A DNA stretch of 64,000 bases from positions 1,354,311 through 1,418,310 of the forward strand of contig BPIQ01000001.1 of NCBI GenBank assembly GCA_026004195.1, read 5' to 3'. This document shows positions 47,011-55,815 of the stretch, piece by piece. The notes beneath the pieces were generated by a model, which was not told where the DNA came from, ran no database searches, and saw only the letters and a program-made list of their open reading frames with translations. Numbering within the stretch: the first letter of the stretch is position 1; every line of letters begins with the position of its first letter. The position numbers and the translations under genes are program-made. This DNA comes from Candidatus Binatia bacterium (GTDB lineage Bacteria; Desulfobacterota; Binatia; HRBIN30; BPIQ01).

Positions 47011-48689
47011 CATCTCCGCCGCCGAGCGGGAGCTCCACGGTCACCACGGTTCCTCTCCCCACCTCGCTGCGGATGCCGAGCTCCCCTCCGTGGGCGAGCA
47101 CGATGTGTTTGGCGATCGCGAGGCCGAGCCCGCTGCCACCCCGCTCGCGGCTCCTTCCCTTCTCGACCCGGTAGAATCGTTCCGTGACCCTGGGCAACTC
47201 CTCGGGTGGGATTCCGATTCCCGTATCCTCCACTTCGATCCGGATTCGTCCGGATTCGGTCCGGGAAGCCGCGAGCCGGATCCGCCCGCCGGGCTCGCTG
47301 TACTTTACCGCGTTGTCGAGAAGGTTGACGAACACCCTTTCCACGCGAGCGGCGTCGACGAAGAGCGGAGGAAGGTCTTCCGGAATTTCGGTACGTACGT
47401 CGAGCGCTTTCCGCCGGGCAGCCTCCGCGACGACTTCGAGCGCGGCAGCGAGCACGTCGGGCACGCGGACCGTCGTTTTCCGGAGACTCGTACGCCGGAG
47501 CTCCAGGTCCGAGAGTGCGCGGAGGTCCTCGAGAAGGCGGCTCAGCCGAAGGGCGTTGCGTTCGATCACCTCGGCGCAATGCGCGACCTCGCCCGAGCTC
47601 TCGAGGGTCCGCAGGGTCTCGGCGTAACCCCGGATCGACGTGAGCGGCGTCTGGAGCTCGTGGGAAAGGTTGGCGACGAAGTCCTTCCGGACGGCTTCGA
47701 GCCTCTTGAGCTCCGTCACGTCGTGGAAGACGAGAACGAACCCGTGGGTCGCCGCCTCGCCGTCCCCGATGGGCGTCGCCGTGACTTGCAGGTGCTCCCG
47801 GCGTTCGGCCTCGAGCGTGAGCTCCCGCACGACGGGGCGCCTCGACCGCTCGATCTCCCTCACCAGAGCCTGCAAGTCGGGATCCCGCGTGAGACGGATG
47901 AGCGGGTGTCCCAAAAGAGCCTCTTCCCGCTCCCGGCCGAGGAGTTGCGCCGCTCTCCGGTTCGCGATCCGCACCACACCCGTACGGTCGAGCACCAGAA
48001 CCCCTTCCACCATGCTCCGCAGGATGGCCTCGAGGTTCCTTTTCTCCTCCTCTGCCATCGAAAGCCGATCTTCGAGGCGCTCGACGCCGGTTTTCCCCGC
48101 GAGCGACGGGGAAGACTCGGGAAGAGGGCGTCCCGCCTCGTCGCGGCAAGAACAGCACGAACGCCCCCGCGAGCAGCCCCGAAACCGCGGCGACCGCGTT
48201 CCAGAAAAAAGGCGGGAAAGGCTCGCTCCCCGGGGCGGGCGATCCCACCCGGATCACCCAGGAGGTGCCCGAGTCGCCCTGCCGAACGGCCGCGTAGAGC
48301 CACGGCCGGCCGTCCTTCCCCCTGCGCCTCTCCACGCCCGAACCCCGGAGGAAGGCGCGAGAAATTTCCACCACATCCCGGAGATTTTCCCCGGCGCGGG
48401 ACGAGCCCGCCGCGGACGTGGCCAGAACGTCACCCTCCTCCGAAACGAGCGTGACCTCGACTCCGAGTTGGCTCGCTGCCTCCCGGCAGCGGCGATCGAG
48501 CTCCGCGGCAGGTTCGGTCGCCCGCAACCAGATGCCCAGGGCGCGCGCCTGCCCGAGCGCCGCTTCTTCGGCGAGCGTCCGGAGCGCGTGCTCCACGTTC
48601 GCCGCGAGAAGTCGCACGGCTCCCGCCACGAGGAGCCCCGCCCCGAATGCCCCCAACCAACGAGCCCTACCCGTCGAGGGCGTGCTCAT
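46985..48689 (-). CDS. phoR: Phosphate-regulon sensor histidine kinase PhoR, split by a single-base frameshift
   Basis: From ATG 48689 a signal anchor ('GAFGAGLLVAGAVRLLAAN'), a periplasmic sensor domain and a second helix ('AVAAVSGLLAGAFVLFLP') are read. The frame then goes off and continues as junk. The rest lies in another frame: 'MAEEEKRNLEAILRSMVEGV', a PAS domain, the His box 'NLSHELQTPLTSI', N box 'NLLDNAVKYS' and 'DTGIGIPPEEL', ending at 46985. Removing one base at the GGGGAAAA run (plus strand 48091-48098) joins both parts. The start overlaps phoB by 23 bases. Sequencing error is more likely than a real break. If real, the C-terminal part could be a soluble kinase. Confidence 0.85.
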
Positions 48690-49407
48690 GGAACTTGTAG
48701 CCCACCCCGCGCACCGTGAGGATCAGCTCGGGCCTCGCGTCGTCCCGCTCGATCCTCTTCCGCAACCGGCGTACGTGGACGTCGACGGTCCGGGGCTCCA
48801 CGTGCGTGTCTTCCCCCCAGACGCAGTCGAGAATGTCGAGCCGGCTCAACACCCGGTTGGGCCACTGCACGAAAAACCGGAGGAGCTCGAACTCCTTGCG
48901 GGTGAGCTCCACCTTCCGGCCGTCCACCCAGACCTCGTAGTTCCGGAAATCCACGCGCAGCCTTCCGCGGGCGTAGACTTCGGGTTCTTCTTCCGCGACG
49001 CGAGACCGGCGAAGGACGGCCCGCACCCGGGCGATCACTTCCCTCGGGCTGAACGGCTTGGTCACGTAGTCGTCGGCCCCGAGCTCGAGCCCCAGGACAC
49101 GATCCGTTTCGTCCGATTTCGCGGTCAGGATGAGAATCGGCACCCGGAACGTCGCCGGACGCGACCGAAGCACGCGGCACACCTCGAGCCCGCTCAGGTC
49201 GGGCAGCATGAGGTCGAGCAGCACGACGTCGGGCGGACGCCTCTCGACTTCCTCGAGCGCTCGGGACGCCCCGGGGGCCACGAGCGTCCGGAACCCTTCG
49301 CGTTCGAGGTGGAAACGGAGAAGATCGGCGATGTCCGGTTCGTCCTCCACCACGAGAACCAGCGGCCGTCGAAGAGGCGAAAGCGGACTCTCCGGCTTCG
49401 CGGCCAT
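48667..49407 (-). CDS. phoB: Phosphate-regulon response regulator PhoB
   Basis: This 246-residue protein has an N-terminal receiver ('VLVVEDEPDIADLL', phospho-acceptor Asp 65 in 'VVLLDLMLPDLSG', 'ILTAKSDETDRVLGLELGADDYVTKPFSPRE' in parts) and a C-terminal winged-helix DNA-binding domain ('LTRKEFELLRFF', 'RTVDVHVRRLRKRIE', 'TVRGVGYKF'). ATG 49407 lies four bases after phoU. It should bind the tandem Pho box before pstS. Confidence 0.95.
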   Translation of the reverse strand: MAAKPESPLSPLRRPLVLVVEDEPDIADLLRFHLEREGFRTLVAPGASRALEEVERRPPDVVLLDLMLPDLSGLEVCRVLRSRPATFRVPILILTAKSDETDRVLGLELGADDYVTKPFSPREVIARVRAVLRRSRVAEEEPEVYARGRLRVDFRNYEVWVDGRKVELTRKEFELLRFFVQWPNRVLSRLDILDCVWGEDTHVEPRTVDVHVRRLRKRIERDDARPELILTVRGVGYKFHEHALDG

Positions 49408-49411
49408 GATC

Positions 49412-50101
49412 TCAGATCCGCCCGGGGATCTGGTCCAGATGGCGGATACTCTGCCCTTTGACCATGAACACGACCATTTCGGCGATGTTCGTGGCATGGT
49501 CCGCGATCCTCTCGAGATACTTGGCCACGAACAAAAGCCGTATGGCTCGGCCGATCGTCTCCGGGTTCTCGGCCATGTAGGAGAGGAGTTCCCGGAAAAG
49601 CTGTTCGGTGAGCTTGTCGATCGCGTCGTCGTCCCGGCAAACCTTGAGCGCGAGGTCGACGTCCTCGCGCACGAAAGCGTCGAGGGACTCGCGCAGCATC
49701 GTGCGCGCGATCTCGGCCATCCGGGGAATGTCGATGAAAGGCTTGAGCGGAGGTTCGCGGTTGAGCTCGAGCGCCCGCTCGCAGACGTTGACCGCCATGT
49801 CCCCGATTCTCTCGAGGTCCGTCGTGATCTTGAGCGCCGTCGTGATGAGGCGGAGGTCGCTCGCGGCGGGCTGGTGCAACGCCAGCAGCTTGAGGCACCG
49901 ATCGTCGATTTCCACGTCCATGCGGTTCACCGTGTGGTCGCGCTCGATCGTCTCCCGCGCGAGCCGGTCGTCGCGCTCGACGAGTGCATCCACGGCCTGT
50001 CGGATCTGTTTCTCGACGAGACCTCCCATCTCGAGAAGCTTCGCGTTGAGCTCCTCGAGCTCCCGCTGGTAGTGGGGGTCCGTGTGCCTTTTCTTCTCCA
50101 C
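49412..50101 (-). CDS. phoU: Phosphate transport regulator PhoU
   Basis: This 229-residue all-helical protein has two PhoU repeats. It shows 'MGGLVEKQIRQAVDALVERD', 'DLRLITTALKITTDLERIGDMAVNV' and the second-repeat copy 'YLERIADHATNIAEMVVFM', with the metal-binding E(D)xxxD motifs. PhoU links Pst transport to PhoR and keeps the regulon off in high phosphate. Start GTG at 50101; ten bases after pstB. Confidence 0.96.
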   Translation of the reverse strand: MEKKRHTDPHYQRELEELNAKLLEMGGLVEKQIRQAVDALVERDDRLARETIERDHTVNRMDVEIDDRCLKLLALHQPAASDLRLITTALKITTDLERIGDMAVNVCERALELNREPPLKPFIDIPRMAEIARTMLRESLDAFVREDVDLALKVCRDDDAIDKLTEQLFRELLSYMAENPETIGRAIRLLFVAKYLERIADHATNIAEMVVFMVKGQSIRHLDQIPGRI

Positions 50102-50111
50102 CGTGCGGTCC

Positions 50112-50939
50112 TCAGCCGAAGCGACCCGTGATGTAGTCCTCGGTCTCGCGCTTTTCCGGGGCCGTGAAGATCTTTTCCGTCGGCCCGAACTCGACGAGAC
50201 GCCCGAGGTAGAGAAACGCGGTCCGGTCCGACACCCTGGCCGCCTGCTGCATGTTGTGGGTGACCACCACGATCGTGTACCTTTCCTTGAGCTCGTGGAT
50301 CAGCGCCTCGATTTTCGCCGTCGCGATGGGGTCGAGAGCGGAGCACGGTTCGTCCATGAGCAGCACCTCGGGCTCCACGGCGAGCGCCCGCGCGATGCAG
50401 AGCCGCTGCTGTTGGCCGCCGGAAAGCCGGAGCGCGTTCTCGTGCAGCCGATCGCGCACTTCGTCCCACAGCGCGGCCTGCCTCAAGCTGCGCTCGACGG
50501 CTTCGTCGAGAAGCCGCCGGTCTCTCACGCCCGCGATGCGCAGCCCGTACGCGACGTTCTCGTAAATCGATTTCGGAAAGGGGTTGGATTTCTGGAAGAC
50601 CATCCCCACCCGCTTGCGCAGCTCCGTCACGTCGTACTCCGGGTCGTAAATGTCTTCCCCGTGGAGCAGGATCCGGCCTTCCACCCTGGCACCGTCGACG
50701 AGGTCGTTGAGGCGGTTGAAACAGCGCAGGAGCGACGACTTACCGCAGCCCGACGGTCCGATGAAAGCCGTGACTTCCCGTGCCCGGATGTCGAGCGTGA
50801 TCCCGTGCAGGACGTACGTCTTCCCGTCGTAGGTGAGGGAGAGATCGCGGACGGAAAAGACGACAGGAGAGGTATCGTGGGAACTCGCCGTCCCGGTCGA
50901 GGAGGAGACGGCGCGCCGAAAGAAAACCGCACCCGGCAT
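50112..50939 (-). CDS. pstB: Phosphate ABC transporter ATP-binding protein PstB
   Basis: This 275-residue ABC ATPase has Walker A 'GPSGCGKSS', the Q loop '[17 protein letters not shown]' typical of PstB, signature '[14 protein letters not shown]' and Walker B '[13 protein letters not shown]'. ATG 50939 lies 19 bases after the pstA stop; a GTG at 50999 could add 20 residues but would overlap pstA. It energises phosphate import. Confidence 0.96.
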   Translation of the reverse strand: MPGAVFFRRAVSSSTGTASSHDTSPVVFSVRDLSLTYDGKTYVLHGITLDIRAREVTAFIGPSGCGKSSLLRCFNRLNDLVDGARVEGRILLHGEDIYDPEYDVTELRKRVGMVFQKSNPFPKSIYENVAYGLRIAGVRDRRLLDEAVERSLRQAALWDEVRDRLHENALRLSGGQQQRLCIARALAVEPEVLLMDEPCSALDPIATAKIEALIHELKERYTIVVVTHNMQQAARVSDRTAFLYLGRLVEFGPTEKIFTAPEKRETEDYITGRFG

Positions 50940-50958
50940 GGCCGGGGCCGATTTTCCG

Positions 50959-52503
50959 TCAAACCGCACTGGATGCCAACCTCCGGCGTAGTCTGGCACG
51001 AAGCCACATCGCGGACAAATTGAGCACGAAAACCAGCGCCACGAGGAGCGCCGTCGTGGCGTAGACCATGGGCTTGGCCGCTTCCACGTTGGGAGACTGG
51101 AAGCCCACGTCGTAGATGTGGAAGCCCAGGTGCATGAATTTTCGCTCGAGATGGAGAAAGGGCCACTCGGAATCGAGCGGGAGTTCGGGGGCCAGCTTGA
51201 CGACCCCGGTCAGCATGAGCGGGGCCACCTCCCCGGCCGCCCGCGCCATGGCGAGGATGACGCCCGTGAGAACGCCGGGCAGGGCGTGCGGCAGGACTAC
51301 GCGCCAGACGGTCTCGAATTGCGTGGCCCCGAGAGCCAGGGAGCCTTCGCGGAGCTCTCTGGGGACCGCGGCGAGGCCCTCCTCCGTCGCCACGACGACG
51401 ACCGGAAGGGTGAGGAGCGCGAGCGTGAGCGACGCCCAGAGGATTCCTCCCGTCCCGTACGTGGGAGACGGGAGGCGGTCCCGGAAGAAAAGCCCGTCGA
51501 TCGTGCCGCCGAGCGTGTACACGAAAAAGCCGAGGCCGAAGACACCGAAAACGATCGAGGGAACGCCCGCGAGGTTGTTCACGGCGATCCGCACGGCGCT
51601 CACGAACCATCCACGGCGGGCGTACTCGTGGAGGTAGAGGGCTGCCACGACTCCGAAGGGAACCACCGCAAGGGTCATGAGAAGGACCATCAGGACCGTG
51701 CCGAAAATCGCCGGGAAGACACCGCCTTCGGTGTTGGCCTCCCGGGGGTCCGAAGAGAGAAACTCCCAGAGCTTCCGGGCGTACCACCCCAGCTTCGTCG
51801 TAAGCCCCGCGCCGTTCGGCCGGTAGACTCTCACGATCTCGAAAACGGGAACGTCCACCGTCTCCCCCGACGCAAGACGTACCACCGCCCGGTCGAGCGA
51901 AGCGGCACGGCGCAGAGCTTCGAGTTCGCGCCGGATGTCTTCCGCCCGTGCTTCGAAGCCTTCTGCCTCTTTCCCGAGCCTTCGGCTTTTCTCGAGCCGA
52001 GCGTGGATCCGAGCCATTTCCCCGCGCTCGAGCTCGGAAATGTGCTCCCGTGCCTTCCGCGCTTCCTCGAGTTTGCGCCGGAGCACCGCCCAGGCTGCGG
52101 GTCCCCGGGCCAACGATCGGTCCCCGTGCCGGACCTCCTCCAGGAACCCGTAGAGATTACCCCACTCCCGACGCTCGAACACGGCGGCGTCCCGCGGCCT
52201 CAGGACACTCTCCACCTCGCCGAGCTCGACCCACCGGAAATCGGTTCCGTAGACGTCCCGGTTTCCCACCTTGAGACGCACACGAGGGGGGTTCTCCCGC
52301 TTCTCCCAGACCTCGCCGAGCCATCCCCGGCCGTCTTTCGTGCGGAACAGAACCACCTCCGCCGGCCAGAACATGGCGAGACCGTGCCGAAAGACGAGCA
52401 CGAGGAGGGCGCCCACGAGAACGAGGCTCGTGGCGAGGGCCGCCGCCGTGAGCCAGAGGAAGGGGTCGCCCTCCCGGAACGTTTTTCGTACGCGTTCTCT
52501 CAC
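50959..52503 (-). CDS. pstA: Phosphate ABC transporter permease PstA with large extra loop
   Basis: This 514-residue protein is far longer than a basic PstA (about 280-300). After the first helix ('[22 protein letters not shown]') about 200 residues are inserted, including a charged coiled-coil region ('[23 protein letters not shown]' in part). The permease core follows, with 'AALYLHEYA', '[17 protein letters not shown]', '[23 protein letters not shown]' (EAA loop) and '[13 protein letters not shown]'. Start GTG overlaps the pstC stop (GTGA). The extra part would face the periplasm. Confidence 0.94.
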   Translation of the reverse strand: MRERVRKTFREGDPFLWLTAAALATSLVLVGALLVLVFRHGLAMFWPAEVVLFRTKDGRGWLGEVWEKRENPPRVRLKVGNRDVYGTDFRWVELGEVESVLRPRDAAVFERREWGNLYGFLEEVRHGDRSLARGPAAWAVLRRKLEEARKAREHISELERGEMARIHARLEKSRRLGKEAEGFEARAEDIRRELEALRRAASLDRAVVRLASGETVDVPVFEIVRVYRPNGAGLTTKLGWYARKLWEFLSSDPREANTEGGVFPAIFGTVLMVLLMTLAVVPFGVVAALYLHEYARRGWFVSAVRIAVNNLAGVPSIVFGVFGLGFFVYTLGGTIDGLFFRDRLPSPTYGTGGILWASLTLALLTLPVVVVATEEGLAAVPRELREGSLALGATQFETVWRVVLPHALPGVLTGVILAMARAAGEVAPLMLTGVVKLAPELPLDSEWPFLHLERKFMHLGFHIYDVGFQSPNVEAAKPMVYATTALLVALVFVLNLSAMWLRARLRRRLASSAV

Positions 52504-54650
52504 AGCGAGGCCAACCGCTTGCGAATCCGTGACCGGACGAGCTCGGCCACCGTGTTGACGACGAAGGTCACGCCGAAGAGGAGGAGCGCCGTGAAAAACA
52601 GGACGCGATAGAGCGTGCTACCGACCGGAGCTTCCGGCAACTCGACCGCGATGTTCGCCGAGAGGGTCCGCATGCCGGTGAAGGGATTCCACTCCATGAC
52701 GGGAGTGTTTCCCGTGGCCATGAGCACGATCATCGTCTCTCCGACCGCTCGGCCGAACCCGACCATGGCGGCGGAGAAAATCCCGCCACTCGCGGCCGGC
52801 ACGACGACCCGGACCGCCGTTTGCCACCGCGTGGCACCCAAGGCGAGGGAGGCCGAAACGAGCCTCGCGGGAACGTTCGAGAGCGCGTCTTCGGCGATCG
52901 TGAAAACGATCGGGATGACGGCGAACCCCATCGCGAAGCCGACCACCAGGCAGTTCCTCTGGTCGTAGCGCAGCCCGGCGTGCTCGAGGAGCCAGCCCTG
53001 GAAGTTGCCGTCGAACAGCCAGCGTTCGAGCGACGGACTCGAAGCGATAGAAGCCCAGCCGAGCACGAGGAGAAGGGGAACGAAGAGGAGCGCTTCCGTG
53101 CCCGTCCTCCGCACCGGGCCGAGCCAGCGCACCTCCGAAAAGAGGATTCCGAGGAGCATGGCGCTCGCCGGCAGGACCAGACAGGCGAGAAGGACCCCCG
53201 GGACCCTGCCCTCCAGTGCGGGAGCGAGCCAGAGCGCCCCGAGGAACCCCAGGACGACGCTCGGAAGCCCGGCCATGATTTCCACCGTCGACTTGACGGC
53301 CGCTCGCAGGCCGGGGCGTGCGAATTGCGAGGTGTAGAGAGCGCCCAGAATGGCGAGCGGGAAGGCGAAAAGCATCGCGTAGAGCGTCCCCTTGAAGGTC
53401 CCGAACACCAGCGGCACGAGGCTCAGCTTGGGCTCGAAGGCATCCGTGCCTCCCGTCGACTGCCACACGAACGCGGGTCCCGGATAGCCCTCGTACCAGA
53501 CGGGTGCGAAAAAAGCTTTCCAGGAAGCTTCCGGATGGGGGTTGCGCACGAACCACCACGTGACCGTGCCGTTCGGCGAGAACGCCGCCACCCCCTGAGC
53601 CTTGGGAAAGTAAGAAAGCGTGCGGGCCGACGGAGCCCCGCCGGGAAACGCGGCCAGGGTGCGCCCGGTCGTCGAATGGTGAAGCACGAGAGCCCCGCTC
53701 CGGTCGGCGGTGACGAAGCTACGCTCGCGGGGAGAGGCTTCGACGGCAACGACCGCGGTCCCGTGAGGCTCGAAACGCCGAACTTCCACGAGCCGCCAAC
53801 CCGTCTGCCTCCGGCCGTCCCGGAGGAAGAACCACACGGCCACGCTTCCGTCCTCCCCGCCGACGACGAGCGCTCGATCGCCGAGCAGCATCCCGAGCGC
53901 CGTCGCACGTCTTCCGCCGACTCCGGCCTCGTCGAGCAAAACCGGGGCTCCGCGATCCGGGACCTCCCACGCGCGCAGCATCGCCCCGGCCGCGAAGGCC
54001 CACCTCCCGCCTGCGCCGAGCGTCCAGGCCGCGGCACCCGAACTGCCGGGAAGAGCCCGCTCGCGAAAGACTTCGGCAGGTTCGCCGAGAAACGATTCCT
54101 CGATACGGCGGGAAACGATCCCGAGGTCCCCGTCGAGCTTCGGGTAGAGCAGGGTCCATCCGCCGGCATCGGAAACCCGTAGGCTCGGGGTTCCGGGCTT
54201 CGGTACCCCTTCGAGGGGCCAGCTTCCCTCGCTCTCGATCCGGAGCTCCGAGCCGCTTCCCCTCACACGGGCTCCGAGGACCCGACCGCCGGAATCGAGG
54301 GCCACGACCAGTCCGGAGTCGTGCACCGCCCCGACGACCCTACCCCGAAGGGCCTCGAGCCTCCCGACTTCCTTCGAGCTGCCGTCTTCGAGGGAAAAGA
54401 AAAAGAACCGTCCCTGCCCGTCGACGGCGGCGAATCCCCGGCCGTCCCGGTCGACGAAGAGGGGGTGCAAACCCGCCGGGAACGAAAGGGTCCTCGGCTG
54501 CGAGATCTCGGGAGGCGACCAGAGCGGCAACGCCTCCGCCAGGAGAAACGCGAAAAGGAACGCGATGACGACGATCGTAGCGGCGCCTCCGCCCCGAATC
54601 GCGAGCCTGGCCCAGCGGTCGAGGAGGAGTCGGCGACGCTTTCCGCCCAT
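52500..54650 (-). CDS. pstC: Phosphate ABC transporter permease PstC with periplasmic beta-propeller
   Basis: This 716-residue protein is more than twice the basic PstC length. Helix 1 (about 18-40) is followed by a WD40-like propeller (about 55-400) with repeated strands ('ALDSGGRVLGARV', 'LGAGGRWAFAAG', 'VVGGEDGSVAVWFF', 'VTADRSGALVLHHSTTGRTLAAF'). The permease core then runs from about 425, with 'LYTSQFA', 'IMAGLPSVVLGFLGALW', 'EDALSNVPARLVSASLALGATRWQ' and 'GFGRAVGETMIVLMATGN'. Long PstC forms exist in other proteobacteria. Between pstS and pstA. Confidence 0.94.
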   Translation of the reverse strand: MGGKRRRLLLDRWARLAIRGGGAATIVVIAFLFAFLLAEALPLWSPPEISQPRTLSFPAGLHPLFVDRDGRGFAAVDGQGRFFFFSLEDGSSKEVGRLEALRGRVVGAVHDSGLVVALDSGGRVLGARVRGSGSELRIESEGSWPLEGVPKPGTPSLRVSDAGGWTLLYPKLDGDLGIVSRRIEESFLGEPAEVFRERALPGSSGAAAWTLGAGGRWAFAAGAMLRAWEVPDRGAPVLLDEAGVGGRRATALGMLLGDRALVVGGEDGSVAVWFFLRDGRRQTGWRLVEVRRFEPHGTAVVAVEASPRERSFVTADRSGALVLHHSTTGRTLAAFPGGAPSARTLSYFPKAQGVAAFSPNGTVTWWFVRNPHPEASWKAFFAPVWYEGYPGPAFVWQSTGGTDAFEPKLSLVPLVFGTFKGTLYAMLFAFPLAILGALYTSQFARPGLRAAVKSTVEIMAGLPSVVLGFLGALWLAPALEGRVPGVLLACLVLPASAMLLGILFSEVRWLGPVRRTGTEALLFVPLLLVLGWASIASSPSLERWLFDGNFQGWLLEHAGLRYDQRNCLVVGFAMGFAVIPIVFTIAEDALSNVPARLVSASLALGATRWQTAVRVVVPAASGGIFSAAMVGFGRAVGETMIVLMATGNTPVMEWNPFTGMRTLSANIAVELPEAPVGSTLYRVLFFTALLLFGVTFVVNTVAELVRSRIRKRLASL

Positions 54651-54666
54651 CGCGCGAAGGTGCGTT

Positions 54667-55675
54667 TCAGTCCGAGACTTTCTTTCTTTCGGCCAGGGCG
54701 ATCCGTGCCGGCAGCGGAAGGTAACCGTCCTTGACGACGACTTCCTGCCCTTCTTTCGAAAGCACGAACAAGAGGAACTCTCGCACGAGCGGATCGAGAG
54801 GTGCCCCCGGCTTTCGGTTCACGTAGACGTACAGGAAGCGAGAGAGAGGGTAGCGTCCCGCGTACACGTTCCCGGGCGTGGGTGGCACGGGATCGCCTCC
54901 TTCGCTCGGCGAAAGGGCGAGCGGTTTGACGCCCGACGTCCGGTAGCCGATCCCGCTGTACCCGATTCCCGCCGGATCCTCGGCAATCCCCTGCACCACG
55001 GAGGCCGAACCCGGTTGTTCTTTCACCTCGTCCTTGAAGTCTCCGCCCCCGAGCACTTTCTCCTTGAAAAAGCCGTACGTGCCCGAGGCCGCATTGCGAC
55101 CGTAGAGGCTGATCCGCCTCGTGGCCCACTCTCCTCCGAGCCCCAGGTCGCCCCAGACGCGGATGTCTTTCGGGTACCCGAGGCGTCGCGTTTTCGAGAA
55201 AATCGCGTCGACCTGCGGCAGACTCAGGGACTCGAGCGGGTTCTCCCGGTGAACGTAGACGGCGAGAGCGTCGATCGCCACGCGAATCTCCGTGGGAGGA
55301 TAACCGAACTTGGGCTTCGAAGCGGTCGATCTCCGTATGCTTCATCGGGCGCGACATCGGGCCCAACTGCGCCGTCCCCGCGATCAGAGCAGGAGGTGCC
55401 GTCGAAGACCCCTTTCCTTCGACCTGCACGCGCACGCCCGGGTAGAAGCGAGCGAAGGCTTCCGCCCAGTACGTCATCAGGTTGTTCATCGTGTCGGAGC
55501 CCACGCTGCTGAGATTCCCGGCTATCCCCGACACTCTCCGGTAAGGGGGGAGCTCGGCGTCGACCTCGGGAGGCTTCTCCGGTGCCGCCAGGGACACGCT
55601 CACCAGCGCGAGCGCGAGCACGGGCCACCCGCGCCACGGCCCCGACCGGCGGCTCGACCCGTCTTTTCCGTCCAT
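54667..55675 (-). CDS. pstS: Periplasmic phosphate-binding protein PstS, split by a single-base frameshift
   Basis: ATG 55675 (strong GGAGGT site) starts a signal peptide and 'GNLSSVGSDTMNNLMTYW', then 'GKGSSTAPPALIAGTAQLGPMSRPMK', the phosphate-binding region. The frame breaks after 'EIDRFEA'. The remainder ('KFGYPPTEIRVAIDALAVYV', 'RNAASGTYGFFKEKV', 'GIGYSGIGY', 'PLSRFLYVYVN') is in another frame to 54667. Deleting one C in the CCC run (plus-strand GGG, 55312-55314) joins them into a normal protein of about 335 residues. PhoB boxes lie just upstream. Likely a sequence error. Confidence 0.88.
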
Positions 55676-55721
55676 CGTCTTTACCTCCGTTGCGCTTCGT
55701 CCTCTTCTTTACGGGCCGACT

Positions 55722-55761
55722 GTCACGGCCCGGTGACGGAAATGTGAAGATTTCGTGACAC
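55722..55761 (-). promoter_or_regulatory. Tandem Pho boxes upstream of pstS
   Basis: On the minus strand the seven-base repeats GTGTCAC (55761-55755), TCTTCAC (55750-55744), CCGTCAC (55739-55733) and CCGTGAC (55728-55722) are spaced exactly 11 bases apart. This matches the PhoB-box rule (CTGTCAC-type repeat plus four bases). A TAAAGA -10-like box follows before pstS. They predict phosphate-starvation activation of the whole pst-pho operon. Confidence 0.75.
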
Positions 55762-55777
55762 GCCGCGCCGAGCCGTC

Positions 55778-55806
55778 TTGAAGCAAGGAACTGCATGTTC
55801 TATCAG
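55778..55806 (+). promoter_or_regulatory. Promoter of hyuA, nearly leaderless
   Basis: TTGAAG (55778-55783), 17 bases and TATCAG (55801-55806) end nine bases before the GTG start at 55816. It lies back-to-back with the Pho boxes, so PhoB could also affect it. Confidence 0.45.
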
Positions 55807-55815
55807 CGCTGACTC

